The notes beneath the pieces are model-generated. The model did no database searches, was not told the origin of the DNA, and saw only the letters and a program-made list of their open reading frames with translations. The position numbers and the translations under genes are program-made. Below are positions 53,848-63,386 of a DNA stretch of 64,000 bases, one piece after another. The DNA is taken from contig CAZZCG010000001.1 of the NCBI GenBank assembly GCA_964653145.1, forward strand, positions 248,001 to 312,000, read 5' to 3'. Position 1 is the stretch's first letter, and each line of letters opens with the position of its first letter. The stretch comes from Pseudocalidococcus sp964653145 (GTDB taxonomy: Bacteria > Cyanobacteriota > Cyanobacteriia > Thermosynechococcales > Thermosynechococcaceae).

Positions 53848-55197
53848 ATGAAGCAATGGATTGAACGCTGGTTTGGCTTAGATCAGTGGGGTAATACAAT
53901 TCGCGTAGAGGCCATGGCTGGGGTAACCACCTTTATGACCATGGCCTATATTTTGATCGTTAATCCAAATATTCTCTCCAATGCTATTTTCCTCTCCAAG
54001 CCGGGAGACTTAAACGGAGAGTTGGTGATTGCCACCGCTTTAGCCTCCGCTGTGGGAACGCTCTGCATGGGTCTGTTTGCCAATTACCCCTTTGGCCTGG
54101 CTCCAGGAATGGGACTGAACGCCTTTTTTGCCTTTACCGTTGTTTTAAGAATGGGCATTCCCTGGCGGTTGGCCTTGGGGGCGGTGTTAGTGGAAGGGGT
54201 AATTTTCATTCTCTTGACGGCTTCCAAAATTCGGACGCTCATTGTTAACGCAATTCCGATGTCTTTGAAGCACGCGATTGCAGCTGGGATTGGGTTATTG
54301 GTGGCCTATGTTGGCTTATCCACGGGAAAAATTATTGTCCCTGATCCCGTCACCAAAACCGCCCTGAGCAAACTCACCACCCTAGAACCCCTGATGGCTG
54401 TGGCTGGGATTGCAATTACGGCGATGCTATTTACCAGGCGGGTTCCGGGATCTTTACTCTTGGGGATTTTAGCTACGTCCTTTTTGGGTTGGATTTCTGG
54501 AGTCACTCCCTGGCCAGGCCAGATTGTCGGGATTCCCCAATGGCCCAAACACCTGATTGGACAAGGGTTGGTTGGATTGCAGGGCCTGGAGTGGTCGCAA
54601 CTGGGGACATTCATCCTAGTGACGTTTGTCTTTTTGTTTGTCGATTTGTTTGATACGGTTGGAACGCTTGCGGGTGTTGGCATCCAGGCCGGGTATCTCG
54701 ATGAAAATGGTGAACTGCCTCGGAGTAAGGCTGCACTGATGGCCGATGCGGTGGGAACGACTGTTGGAGCATTTTTAGGCACATCTACCGTCACGACCTA
54801 TATTGAATCGGCCACAGGGGTTGCAGTTGGCGGCCGGACAGGGTTAGTCGCTGTTTTTGTCGCCCTTCTCTTTGTCGTATCCCTGATTTTTATGCCCTTG
54901 TTTGCCGCGATTCCAACCTTTGCAACTACACCGGCCCTGTTCATGGTGGGGGTCTTGATGATGGGTAGTGTTCGCTCGATTAACTGGAGTGATCCCACAG
55001 AAGCGATTCCGGCCTTCGCGACAATTTTGGTGATGCCCTTGAGTTACTCCATTGCCGAAGGTCTGGCGGTCGGTGTGATGCTCTATCCGGTGTTGAAGTG
55101 GGTAGCAGGTAAGGTAGATCAGGTGAGTGGCTTTCTCTGGGGCCTGGCGGCGTTGTTTGCCCTTCGGTTTGGGCTGATGATTACTGGAATAGTTTAA
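53848..55197 (+). CDS. NCS2/AzgA-type purine permease
   Basis: This 449-residue carrier with about 12-14 membrane helices belongs to the AzgA-like branch of NCS2 transporters for adenine, guanine and hypoxanthine. Family landmarks are VEAMAGVTTFMTMAYILIVN, PFGLAPGMGLNAFFAFTVV, GLLVAYVGLSTGKIIV, the helix-8 motif FVDLFDTVGTLAGVGIQAGY and GTSTVTTYIESATGVAVGGR. It begins 7 bases after pntB, so it may be part of the pnt transcript; a functional link is not obvious. The next 222 bases to the permease gene hold no gene. Confidence 0.9.
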   Translation: MKQWIERWFGLDQWGNTIRVEAMAGVTTFMTMAYILIVNPNILSNAIFLSKPGDLNGELVIATALASAVGTLCMGLFANYPFGLAPGMGLNAFFAFTVVLRMGIPWRLALGAVLVEGVIFILLTASKIRTLIVNAIPMSLKHAIAAGIGLLVAYVGLSTGKIIVPDPVTKTALSKLTTLEPLMAVAGIAITAMLFTRRVPGSLLLGILATSFLGWISGVTPWPGQIVGIPQWPKHLIGQGLVGLQGLEWSQLGTFILVTFVFLFVDLFDTVGTLAGVGIQAGYLDENGELPRSKAALMADAVGTTVGAFLGTSTVTTYIESATGVAVGGRTGLVAVFVALLFVVSLIFMPLFAAIPTFATTPALFMVGVLMMGSVRSINWSDPTEAIPAFATILVMPLSYSIAEGLAVGVMLYPVLKWVAGKVDQVSGFLWGLAALFALRFGLMITGIV

Positions 55198-55419
55198 ACA
55201 ATCACATTTACAAGCTGGAGGAGCATCTATTTAACAGCAGTTTTACGGCATGGATGTGAGCTAGGATTAACTTAACGTAATCGATTAGTTATGCTGAGAT
55301 GAAAACTCATTTATCAAAGGTGAGAGACTTAACAATATTCGAGAAATAAGGTTTGCAAGCTTTTTTACTTCATTGCCAAGTGACTTGATCATATTCTTAG
55401 TTTCAAAATTATAGATGTT

Positions 55420-56277
55420 GTGTCCTTGAAACCCTTAAAAGAGACTTGGATAACTCCTGAAAGTCGAGTCAGACATCCTATTCAATTAGCCAAAGAAATG
55501 GGTCGAGATCTATTCGCCTCTCGAGAGTTGGCCTGGCAGCTATTGGCACGGGATATTAACGCCCAGTATCGGCAATCACTGTTGGGGGTTTTTTGGGCAT
55601 TTATTCCGCCGATAGTTACAACAATGGCTCTCTTAGTGGCAAAGGATGTGGGGGCCATCAACGTTGGAGAAACCTCGATCCCCTATCCCGCTTATGTAAT
55701 GTTTAGTATGGCACTGTGGCAGACGTTTGTAGAAGCCCTGAATGGCCCAGTAGCAGCAGTGGCAGAAGCAAAACCCATGTTGGCGAAGATCAACTTTCCT
55801 CGAGAAGCATTAATCTTGGCGAAAGCAGGGGAAGTTTTCTTTAACTTTGGAATTAAGTTATTTCTGATTATTGGTCTATTTCTTTGGTTTTGGGTTCCAG
55901 TCAGTTGGACGGTCATTCTAGCACCTGTGGCTTTAATTCACTTGATTGGGTTAGGTACTGCAATTGGATTGTGGCTATCCCCTTTGGGCGCACTTTACCA
56001 GGATATAAGCCGAGCCATTCCCTTGATTATGACTCCGTGGCTATTGCTAACCCCTGTGATTTATCCGCCACCAACAACAGGCTGGTTTAGTGTGTTGGTC
56101 AATCTCAATCCGGTCACACCGTTACTCGTGACGATCCGAGACTTGACAACTTTAGGCAATGTTTCAGATGTAGTGGGCTTTTGGTTGGCCAGTGGATTGA
56201 TGTTGATCTTATTATTATCTGGGTGGGTGTTTTATCGCTTAGCAATGCCATTCATTATTGAGCGGATGAGTAGTTAA
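55420..56277 (+). CDS. ABC-2 type polysaccharide export permease (Wzm-like)
   Basis: The 285-residue inner-membrane protein has six helices and the ABC-2 motif LARDINAQYRQSLLGVFWAF, then PIVTTMALLVAKDVG, with FPREALILAKAGEVFFNFGI and PWLLLTPVIYPPP, as in Wzm/KpsM-type exporters of O-antigen or capsule glycans. The start is GTG 55420. Its ATPase partner lies downstream but is separated by about 1040 bases holding a dead Rpn gene. G+C is similar to upstream genes. Confidence 0.88.
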   Translation: MSLKPLKETWITPESRVRHPIQLAKEMGRDLFASRELAWQLLARDINAQYRQSLLGVFWAFIPPIVTTMALLVAKDVGAINVGETSIPYPAYVMFSMALWQTFVEALNGPVAAVAEAKPMLAKINFPREALILAKAGEVFFNFGIKLFLIIGLFLWFWVPVSWTVILAPVALIHLIGLGTAIGLWLSPLGALYQDISRAIPLIMTPWLLLTPVIYPPPTTGWFSVLVNLNPVTPLLVTIRDLTTLGNVSDVVGFWLASGLMLILLLSGWVFYRLAMPFIIERMSS

Positions 56278-56479
56278 GTAACACTTACCCATACAGTTAC
56301 AGTGAAGCGTTAATCAGCTAATGGTTACAGTACTCCAACACATGACCTACATCATTAAGGGCTAGTGAGCAGGTTGGCAGGAAATCTTGAAGACATTTTG
56401 ACATTAGTTACCTATGAAATAGGGTGAGTTTGAACAAAGTTGTGAGGAGCTAGAAGTCTGTTGGTTAAGAAAAGTTACA

Positions 56480-57256
56480 ATGAAGACAGATAAGGTGTTT
56501 TACGAGTTATTTTTATCCCAGTCAGGAATGTTGGCAGAGTTGGTAGCAGGAGTTGATCCAGCCTGGCTGTTTACCTATTCCGCACCGGAAATTAGGTAAA
56601 AGGTATTTCGGTTTGATGGGGGATTTACACCACTTGCCGATGATCTGACCGTACCAATGGTGTTTGTAGAAGCACAGATGCAAACAGATGAAAATTTCTA
56701 TCGTCACTTTTTTGCCGAAATCTTTCTGTATCTGGAGCAGTATGAGATCAGTCGGGATTGGCGGGGCCTGTTGATTTTATCTAGTCGAGGTATCAATTTT
56801 GGAATAGAGTTACCTATCACGAGTTATTAGAGCATCGGTTATTCAGGACTTATTTGGCACTCATGAAGTTATTGGTTAGGGATCAGGCGCTGAGTGCAGA
56901 GTTGAGTAGAGACTTATTAAAGACAACAGAACCTTAGGGGAGTTTGAAAGACGGTTAAGTTTGATTGAGATCATATTCGCAAATAAATTCCCCGATTTAA
57001 AAAAGGAGATGATTATGCAAATATTAGGCCTGAAAAAAATGGACATTACCCAGTCTCATTTTTATCAGGAGATTCGTGCTGAGAGTGAAGCAAATTTACT
57101 TGTTCGTCAGTTAACACGGCGATTTGGGGCGTTATCAGAAAATCAGGCGAGGCAAATTCAGCAACTATCTATGGAGCAGTTGGAGATGTTGGGGAGGCGT
57201 TGTTGAACTTTAATGAGATTGCTGATCTGGTTGACTGTTTGAGGAGGTTAGGATAG
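56480..57256 (+). pseudogene. Second decayed Rpn/DUF2887-DUF4351 family gene
   Basis: ATG 56480 begins MKTDKVFYELFLSQSGMLAE, then a TAA replaces the residue before KVFRFDGGF. The PD-(D/E)XK stretch MVFVEAQMQTDENFYRHFFA is preserved. Further frameshifts occur before TYHELLEHRLF and before LIEIIFANKFPDLKKEMIMQ. The C-terminal DUF4351 part (LVRQLTRRFGALSENQARQI) runs into a final one-base shift at MLGRRC, after which ALLNFNEIADLVDCLRRLG completes the family C-terminus at TAG 57254-57256. At least one stop and three shifts make it non-functional. It separates wzm from wzt. Confidence 0.88.
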
Positions 57257-57316
57257 TGTTGGAGCCTTCCTGTTTTGTTGTTTCTTCGCTCTGTTTTGGT
57301 TTGATGGATTTTTTTG

Positions 57317-58633
57317 ATGATGCCTCTTGTTGATTCTGCTTTGACGGATTCTGGGCTTGCTGGTGGTGATTCGGATGTGTTGATCCGGGTGGAAAATGTC
57401 TCGAAAAAGTTTTGTCGGAGTTTGAAGCGGTCGTTGTGGTATGGGGTGCGGGATATTGCGGCTGAGGTTATTGGTCAGGGTTCATCGGATAAGTTACGGG
57501 TGGGTGAGTTTTGGGCGTTGAAGGATATTAGCTTTGAGTTACGGCGGGGGGAAGCTCTGGGATTGGTAGGGGCAAATGGGGCGGGAAAGACGACTTTATT
57601 ACGAATTATTAGTGGGTTGATTAAGCCGGATGCTGGTAGTTTGATGATTAGAGGGCGGGTGGCTCCATTGATTGCGTTGGGGGCGGGGTTTAACCCAATT
57701 TTGACAGGACGGGAAAATATCTATGTGAATATGGCAATTTTGGGGTTATCTAAGGCAGAAATTGATCAGCGGTTTGATGAGGTTGTGGAGTTTGCGGAAA
57801 TTGGCGAGGCGATTGATGCTCCAGTGCAAAGTTATAGTTCAGGAATGGCGGCTCGATTGGGGTTTGCTTGTGCAATTCATACAGAACCGGATATTTTATT
57901 GATTGATGAAGTTTTATCTGTTGGGGATGCCATATTTCAAAGTAAATGTTATAGAAAGCTAGACAATCTTAGAGAAAGAAAAGTTTCAATAATAATGGTT
58001 TCTCACAATCCCGAAGCAATTTTAAGTGTTTGTCGTGAAGCACTTTATGTGAAATCAGGATCGGTCAAGAAAAAAGGAGAAGTAAATTCAGTAATAAGTA
58101 TATACGAGGAAGATGTGTTAACTCAAAAAGAATCAAGGTCAAATAACGAAAGAAAGAAATCAAATATTTATCACAAAGAAATCAAAAATGATATATTTAT
58201 TGAAAACATTTTTTTTAGAAATAAAACTCTCGTAAAAATAGACACTCCCATCTCTGGAGATAAGGCTTATCTATGTTTGAATATAAATTCTAAGTATTCA
58301 ATTGAGAAGCTTTGTATAAGACTTTCAATACAGAAGCAAGGTGAGGTAGAAGATACGTTGTTTTTTAACAATCTTAATGAAGGGGTTCAAATTCAAATCA
58401 AAGAAGGTTTAACAGAAATTCAGCTTTTGTTTCCCAGTCTAGGATTAATGCCAGGGCTTTATGTTTCAAGAGTGGGGATTCACTGTGGCTCCCTCTATCA
58501 AGTTGATACCATTCCTTCATGGAAATTCAAGGTGCTTAAAAGGGAAGGGCAAACAAATTTAGTTAGATGCAAATACTATCAAGATAGACATTGGATAGTA
58601 AGCAAAACTGAAAATGTTAGTGTAATGTCATAA
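57317..58633 (+). CDS. ABC transporter ATPase for polysaccharide export with C-terminal carbohydrate domain (Wzt-like)
   Basis: The ATPase domain (about 10-255) has Walker A GLVGANGAGKTTLLRIISGL, signature YSSGMAARLGFACAIHTEPD and Walker B ILLIDEVLSVGD, as in Wzt/KpsT. The C-terminal part (about 265-438) looks like the beta-sandwich that in Wzt binds the end-modified glycan. Composition changes sharply near 57920: before it the coding strand is rich in G and T, after it AT-rich with Lys/Asn/Ile codons. The GTG/ATG choice is between 57317 and 57320, both ATG. Its permease lies upstream across the Rpn pseudogene. Confidence 0.9.
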   Translation: MMPLVDSALTDSGLAGGDSDVLIRVENVSKKFCRSLKRSLWYGVRDIAAEVIGQGSSDKLRVGEFWALKDISFELRRGEALGLVGANGAGKTTLLRIISGLIKPDAGSLMIRGRVAPLIALGAGFNPILTGRENIYVNMAILGLSKAEIDQRFDEVVEFAEIGEAIDAPVQSYSSGMAARLGFACAIHTEPDILLIDEVLSVGDAIFQSKCYRKLDNLRERKVSIIMVSHNPEAILSVCREALYVKSGSVKKKGEVNSVISIYEEDVLTQKESRSNNERKKSNIYHKEIKNDIFIENIFFRNKTLVKIDTPISGDKAYLCLNINSKYSIEKLCIRLSIQKQGEVEDTLFFNNLNEGVQIQIKEGLTEIQLLFPSLGLMPGLYVSRVGIHCGSLYQVDTIPSWKFKVLKREGQTNLVRCKYYQDRHWIVSKTENVSVMS

Positions 58634-58678
58634 TACTTACAAATTTAATAAATTTTTATACTAACTAAATTTAACTAA

Positions 58679-59758
58679 ATGAATAAATTAATAGGTTTAT
58701 TAAATCGAATATTATTATATCGCTTTTTTATCTTTGATAAGCCAGCAATAAAATTGACGCAAATACAGATAGATTCTATTCAAGATTTTAACAACAAGAT
58801 CGCCTCAAATATTTACCAGACAGAGAATAATTTCTGTTTATGTGACCAAAGTGATAATGATGTTTTGGTTGCTGAGCGCGACAGATATTGTATTCCAGTA
58901 AAAACTTATCTATGTATGTCATGTGGGCTATTAAGAACAAATCCAAGGATGACTATTCACAGCCTTAATACGTTTTATGAAGAGGACTATCGAAAAATAT
59001 ACGTTGGACAGGAGCAAGCATCTGAAGATTTCTTTGTTTCTCAGATAACCCATGGCGAATCAATTTTAGAGTATATTACCTCAGTAATAAAATTAAAACC
59101 AAATTCTAAAGTTTTTGAGGTAGGATGTGGGGCGGGAGGAATTTTGGTTCCTTTTGAGAAAATTGGCTGTACAGTTTATGGTTGTGATATCGGAGGCGAA
59201 TATCTGGAAAAGGGAAAATCTAAAGGACTTAACTTAGTAGAGGGAGAAGAAAAGGCTCTATCAAAGTTTGGTAAAGCCTCCTTAATCATCCTTAGCCATG
59301 TGTTGGAGCATTACTCGGATCCAGAAAGGTCACTAAAAAATTTATCGGGATTACTAAATGAAAATGGGTATTTGTATATTGAACTTCCTGGGATATACAA
59401 TATTCATAAAGCATATAAAGATCCATTACTATTTTTTCAGAATGCACATCTATTTCACTTCACGCTACCCAGATTAAGCCTACTACTTAGTAAATGTGGA
59501 TTTAAACTTATCCAAGGCGATCAAACCATAAGAGCAATATATCAAAAATCAGACGATCCATTTAGGAATGATTCTAAGGAATTGCCATTGCAGACATTAG
59601 TCTACTTGTATTGTTCAAATTATAAATTTATTTTTAGTAAACTCACTTTCAAGCTTAAACAAAATTTAAAACCATTATCAAAAGTACTAAGGTTTTTTTT
59701 TATTGATGATACTATAGTTGACAAGATAAAAATATTGTTACACAAAAAATTGAATTAA
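58679..59758 (+). CDS. SAM-dependent methyltransferase with N-terminal zinc-binding motif
   Basis: The 359-residue protein has an N-terminal cysteine region (NNFCLCDQSD and YLCMSCGLLRTNPRM, two CxC/CxxC pairs) and a class I methyltransferase domain. In that domain motif I is VFEVGCGAGGILVPFEKIG, the acidic ribose-binding residue lies in VYGCDIGGEY, and the post-motif is IILSHVLEHYSDPERSLKNL. This combination occurs in sugar C-methyltransferases and glycan-modifying enzymes. A substrate in the export locus is inferred. AT-rich codon use is unlike the upstream housekeeping genes. Confidence 0.8.
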   Translation: MNKLIGLLNRILLYRFFIFDKPAIKLTQIQIDSIQDFNNKIASNIYQTENNFCLCDQSDNDVLVAERDRYCIPVKTYLCMSCGLLRTNPRMTIHSLNTFYEEDYRKIYVGQEQASEDFFVSQITHGESILEYITSVIKLKPNSKVFEVGCGAGGILVPFEKIGCTVYGCDIGGEYLEKGKSKGLNLVEGEEKALSKFGKASLIILSHVLEHYSDPERSLKNLSGLLNENGYLYIELPGIYNIHKAYKDPLLFFQNAHLFHFTLPRLSLLLSKCGFKLIQGDQTIRAIYQKSDDPFRNDSKELPLQTLVYLYCSNYKFIFSKLTFKLKQNLKPLSKVLRFFFIDDTIVDKIKILLHKKLN

Positions 59759-59908
59759 ATAATCATTAATAAATCTATAAGGATAACTTTGATAAATGAT
59801 AATGGTGTATTTCCTGGCAAAACCAAAGCTGTTGATGACTATTTTAGGGGTGGTTCAGTTAGGATAGAGAAATTTCCTTTTGCAGCCACTCCATCTTTGT
59901 ATTGTTAA
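59759..59908 (+). pseudogene. C-terminal remnant of a TylF-like methyltransferase
   Basis: The plus-strand frame right after the methyltransferase stop reads SIRITLINDNGVFPGKTKAV and continues to a stop at 59906-59908, with KFPFAATPSLYC at the end. It recalls the last 40 residues of TylF/macrocin-type O-methyltransferases (pattern I(D/N)DxGxxPGxxKAVDxYF). Nothing upstream continues the domain, so it is a relic, or a very small ORF from TTG 59789, which has AAGGA upstream. Confidence in the family is low. Confidence 0.35.
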
Positions 59909-59921
59909 ACCTTAATTTTCA

Positions 59922-60596
59922 GTGAATCAAATAATTGCCATTATTCCTGCTAGAGGCGGTTCTAAAGGCCTAAAGGATAAGAATGTTCGCCTGCTTTGTG
60001 GTCTTCCTCTGATTGCCTATTCTATTCAAGATGCCCTAGAATCCCAGCGAGTTGATCAGGTTTTTGTTTCTACAGACAGCCCCACCATTGCCGCGATCGC
60101 CCAAGACTACGGAGCAAGCATTATTGAACGTCCTCCAGTCCTGGCATCGGATACTGCAACGTCTGAATCTGCCCTACTTCATGCCCTAGAACACTTAGAA
60201 AATAATGGAATCTGGCCTGGCCTGGTGGTTTTTTTGCAGTGTACCTCTCCCCTCCGCACTGGCCTGGATATTGATCGAGCCATCGCCCAAATTGAACAGA
60301 ACAATGTCGATTCCTTACTTTCAGTTTCTCCGAGTCATTCCTTTTTGTGGCACTATCAACACGGATATCCTCAGGCCTTGAACTATGATCCTACCCATCG
60401 TCCTCGCCGCCAAGACCTCAACCCGCAATATGAAGAAAATGGCTCAATCTATATTTTCAAGCCCTGGGTACTGAAGCAACACCATAATCGCTTGGGGGGG
60501 AAAATATCCCTATTTTGTATGGAAGAAGCCCAAAGGCATCAAATTGACTCTCACCAAGATTTTGAGTATGTCGAGTTTCTCATGGGTAAATTATGA
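59922..60596 (+). CDS. neuA: Acylneuraminate (nonulosonic acid) cytidylyltransferase
   Basis: This enzyme activates a nonulosonic acid with CTP to the CMP-sugar. The nucleotide motif is AIIPARGGSKGLKDKNVRLL, then VFVSTDSPTIAAIAQDYGA, LQCTSPLRTGLDIDRAI and QYEENGSIYIFKPW, all matching NeuA/PseF/LegF. At 224 residues it is a single-domain form. The start is GTG 59922. GGCCTGG copies return in this gene, unlike the preceding 3 kb. It acts after NeuB, encoded downstream; which sugar is made is not fixed. Confidence 0.88.
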   Translation: MNQIIAIIPARGGSKGLKDKNVRLLCGLPLIAYSIQDALESQRVDQVFVSTDSPTIAAIAQDYGASIIERPPVLASDTATSESALLHALEHLENNGIWPGLVVFLQCTSPLRTGLDIDRAIAQIEQNNVDSLLSVSPSHSFLWHYQHGYPQALNYDPTHRPRRQDLNPQYEENGSIYIFKPWVLKQHHNRLGGKISLFCMEEAQRHQIDSHQDFEYVEFLMGKL

Positions 60597-60679
60597 TGAG
60601 TACAGTTATGGAAAAATTTGAATCACTTTCACTAACTCTGCATAGACGAAAATCCACTAATTCACTTCATAAAGATTAA

Positions 60680-61108
60680 GTGAAAATGAAAGACCTCTAC
60701 GAAAAAGATTTTGCCCTCTGGTCAGAGAAAATGGCTAATCTTATTGCAAACAAACGATTTAGTGAATTAGATATAGAAAATTTAGTAGAAGAAGTTAGAG
60801 ATTTGTCAAAACGCGAGCGTGATAAGCTTTTAAGTAGTATGCGTTTGATCTTACATCACTTACTAAAATGGGATTACCAGCCGCAATTAAGATCACGGAG
60901 CTGGCTTGGCACAATTCAGAGAGAACGTACTAACTTGCTGGATTACTTAGCAGATAGCCCCAGTTTAAGTAAATATATGACTGAAGAGTATTTTTTAAAA
61001 ACCTATAACAAAGCTCGTCTTGATGCAATTTCTGAAACTGGGGTAGATATGCCAGAGGAGTGTCCCTATCGTACTCAAGACTTACTCAATCGTGCCTTAG
61101 AACTTTGA
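60680..61108 (+). CDS. DUF29 family protein
   Basis: The 142-residue helical protein has the DUF29 pattern LYEKDFALWSEKMANLIANK, DIENLVEEVRDLSKRERDKL and LILHHLLKWDYQPQLRSRSW. The family is abundant and repeated in cyanobacterial genomes; its function is unknown. It starts at GTG 60680 or ATG 60686, about 85 bases after neuA and 20 bases before neuB, so it interrupts the sugar-synthesis pair. Confidence 0.85.
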   Translation: MKMKDLYEKDFALWSEKMANLIANKRFSELDIENLVEEVRDLSKRERDKLLSSMRLILHHLLKWDYQPQLRSRSWLGTIQRERTNLLDYLADSPSLSKYMTEEYFLKTYNKARLDAISETGVDMPEECPYRTQDLLNRALEL

Positions 61109-61127
61109 CTAAACAAACTAGAGTATT

Positions 61128-63386
61128 ATGCCGCTTCAAATTGACAAAAACTTAACAAAATATATTGTCTTTGCTGAGGACGATATTGTTGTTGCGCTCA
61201 AAAAAATTAGTGATAACAAAAGCCGAATTATTTTTTCTGTCAGTGAATCTGGAGTTTTAGAAGGTGTTTTAAGCGATGGAGACTTTCGCCGTTGGCTGGT
61301 CGAGCAACAAACTATTGATCTTAATCAACCTGTTTATCTAATCTCGAATAAAAATTTCAAATTTGCCTCTATTCACGACGCACCTGAAAAAATCCAAGCT
61401 CAGCTTTCCGACAAAATAGAATTTATCCCTCTACTCGATGAAACAGGCCATTTAGTCGCCATTGCCAGCCGGACACTTCGAGAAATCAGAATCGCTGACT
61501 TTATTCTTTCCGAGACTTCACCGACCTTTATTGTGGCGGAAGTTGGCAATAACCATAATGGCAGTTTAGATAGAGCAAAAGCGTTAATTGATGCTGCTAA
61601 GCAGGCCGGAGCAGATTGTGCAAAGTTTCAACTACGTCATTTAGAGCAGTTATATTCTAATGCTGGCAATGCTGAAGATAGTCGTGAAGATTTGGGGTCG
61701 CAATATACTCTAGATTTACTAAATCGTTTTCAGTTATCACCCGATGAATTATGCCAGGCCTTTGATTACTGTAAAAAAAATAACATTATTCCCCTGTGTA
61801 CGCCCTGGGATTTGAAAAGTTTAGATACCCTTGAAACCTATGGAATGTCAGCCTATAAAGTGGCTTCAGCAGATCTGACTAATCATGAATTGTTAAATGC
61901 TCTGATTGCTACGGGTAGGCCGTTAATATGTTCAACAGGAATGTCCACAGAAGCAGAAATCAAAGAATCCGTTAAACTCTTGCAAAAGTCCGGGGTTCCC
62001 CATATTCTACTGCACTGTAATTCCACCTACCCTACGCCTTTCAAAGATGTCAACTTAAACTATATTGAACGTCTCAGAAAAATTAGCACTGGCCTGGTGG
62101 GCTATTCAGGGCATGAACGAGGAATTTATGTAGCCATTGCGGCCGTAGCTAAAGGTGCCAAGGTCATTGAAAAACATATCACCCTAGACAAATCCTTAGA
62201 AGGTAATGACCATAAAATTAGTTTACTTCCTGATGAATTTGCTCAATTAGTCACCGGAATCCGTCAAGTTGAAGAATCAATGGGACTTGGACTGGAGAGA
62301 ACATTATCCCAAGGAGAACGGTTGAATCGGGAGATTCTAGCTAAAAGCTTAATAATTAACTGTAACCTCAAAAAAGGAGAGAAAATTCAAGCCAACATGA
62401 TCGAAATTAAAAGCCCTGGCAAAGGATTACAACCAAACCGTAAACAGGAATTAATTGGAATAGTCGCAAATAGGGACTATAAGCCAGGTGATTTTTTCTA
62501 TCCAAGTGATTTAGTAGAAGAGAAAGCTAAACCAAGAAACTTTGAGTTTAATCGTCCCTGGGGCTTGCCAGTGCGTTATCACGATTTCAAAACATTAAAA
62601 GAAAAATCAAATCCTGATTTCTTAGAGTTTCATCTTAGTTATAAAGATATGGAATTAGATATTTCTCATTACATTGATTCATCTTATGATCTAGATTTAA
62701 TTGTTCATAGCCCAGACTTCTTTTCTGGCGACTTTATTCTAAACTTGGCAGCTAAAGAAAGGAAAGATCGCGATAGATCAATAAAAGAATTACAAAGAGT
62801 TATTGATATTACACGAAAGCTCAAACCTTTTTTTAATCGCGCCCAAAAACCACTAATAGTAGCAAGTCTTGGTGGTTTTACTCGCGATGGCTTTGTTTCA
62901 CAATCCGAGAAGAAAATTTTATATGAGTTAGTTGCAGAAAGTTTGTCACAATTAGACAATGAAGGCATTGAAATTATACCTCAGACTTTACCACCCTTTC
63001 CTTGGTATTTTGGTGGACAATTGTATTTAAATCTATTTGTAACTCCAGAGGATATTATTGAATTTTGCCAAACCCAAGGCTATCGCATATGCTTAGACGT
63101 ATCCCACTCCAAACTGGCCTGCAATTTTCATAAGCTTTCTTTTAGCGAGTTCATTGTGACTGTTGCGCCGTATATTGCTCATTTACATATTGCGGATGCT
63201 CAGGGATTGGATGGAGAAGGGTTGCAAATTCACGAGGGTGAAATTGATTTTCCGTTATTATTTAAACAACTTAATGAACTAGCTCCCCATGCTTCCTTTA
63301 TTCCCGAAATATGGCAAGGACATAAAGATCAGGGCCTGGGATTTTGGCAAAGCCTCAATCAAATAGAAAAATTTGTCAGCCAATAA
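61128..63386 (+). CDS. neuB: NeuB-type nonulosonic acid synthase fused to CBS, SAF and a C-terminal TIM-barrel domain
   Basis: NeuB condenses phosphoenolpyruvate with an amino sugar to a nine-carbon acid. The 752-residue protein has a CBS-like pair at about 10-120 (VLSDGDFRRWLVE), the NeuB barrel at about 131-375 (TFIVAEVGNNHNGSLDRAKA; CAKFQLRH; LHCNSTYPTPFKDVNL; GYSGHERGIYVAIAAVAKGA; IEKHITLDKSLEGNDHKISL) and the SAF antifreeze-like domain at about 400-475 (KSPGKGLQPN). The last 260 residues (DLIVHSPDFFSGDF; CLDVSHSKLACNF; AHLHIADAQG) look like a xylose-isomerase/AP-endonuclease-type barrel, which could be an epimerase. Plain NeuB is about 350 residues. Confidence 0.88.
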   Translation: MPLQIDKNLTKYIVFAEDDIVVALKKISDNKSRIIFSVSESGVLEGVLSDGDFRRWLVEQQTIDLNQPVYLISNKNFKFASIHDAPEKIQAQLSDKIEFIPLLDETGHLVAIASRTLREIRIADFILSETSPTFIVAEVGNNHNGSLDRAKALIDAAKQAGADCAKFQLRHLEQLYSNAGNAEDSREDLGSQYTLDLLNRFQLSPDELCQAFDYCKKNNIIPLCTPWDLKSLDTLETYGMSAYKVASADLTNHELLNALIATGRPLICSTGMSTEAEIKESVKLLQKSGVPHILLHCNSTYPTPFKDVNLNYIERLRKISTGLVGYSGHERGIYVAIAAVAKGAKVIEKHITLDKSLEGNDHKISLLPDEFAQLVTGIRQVEESMGLGLERTLSQGERLNREILAKSLIINCNLKKGEKIQANMIEIKSPGKGLQPNRKQELIGIVANRDYKPGDFFYPSDLVEEKAKPRNFEFNRPWGLPVRYHDFKTLKEKSNPDFLEFHLSYKDMELDISHYIDSSYDLDLIVHSPDFFSGDFILNLAAKERKDRDRSIKELQRVIDITRKLKPFFNRAQKPLIVASLGGFTRDGFVSQSEKKILYELVAESLSQLDNEGIEIIPQTLPPFPWYFGGQLYLNLFVTPEDIIEFCQTQGYRICLDVSHSKLACNFHKLSFSEFIVTVAPYIAHLHIADAQGLDGEGLQIHEGEIDFPLLFKQLNELAPHASFIPEIWQGHKDQGLGFWQSLNQIEKFVSQ

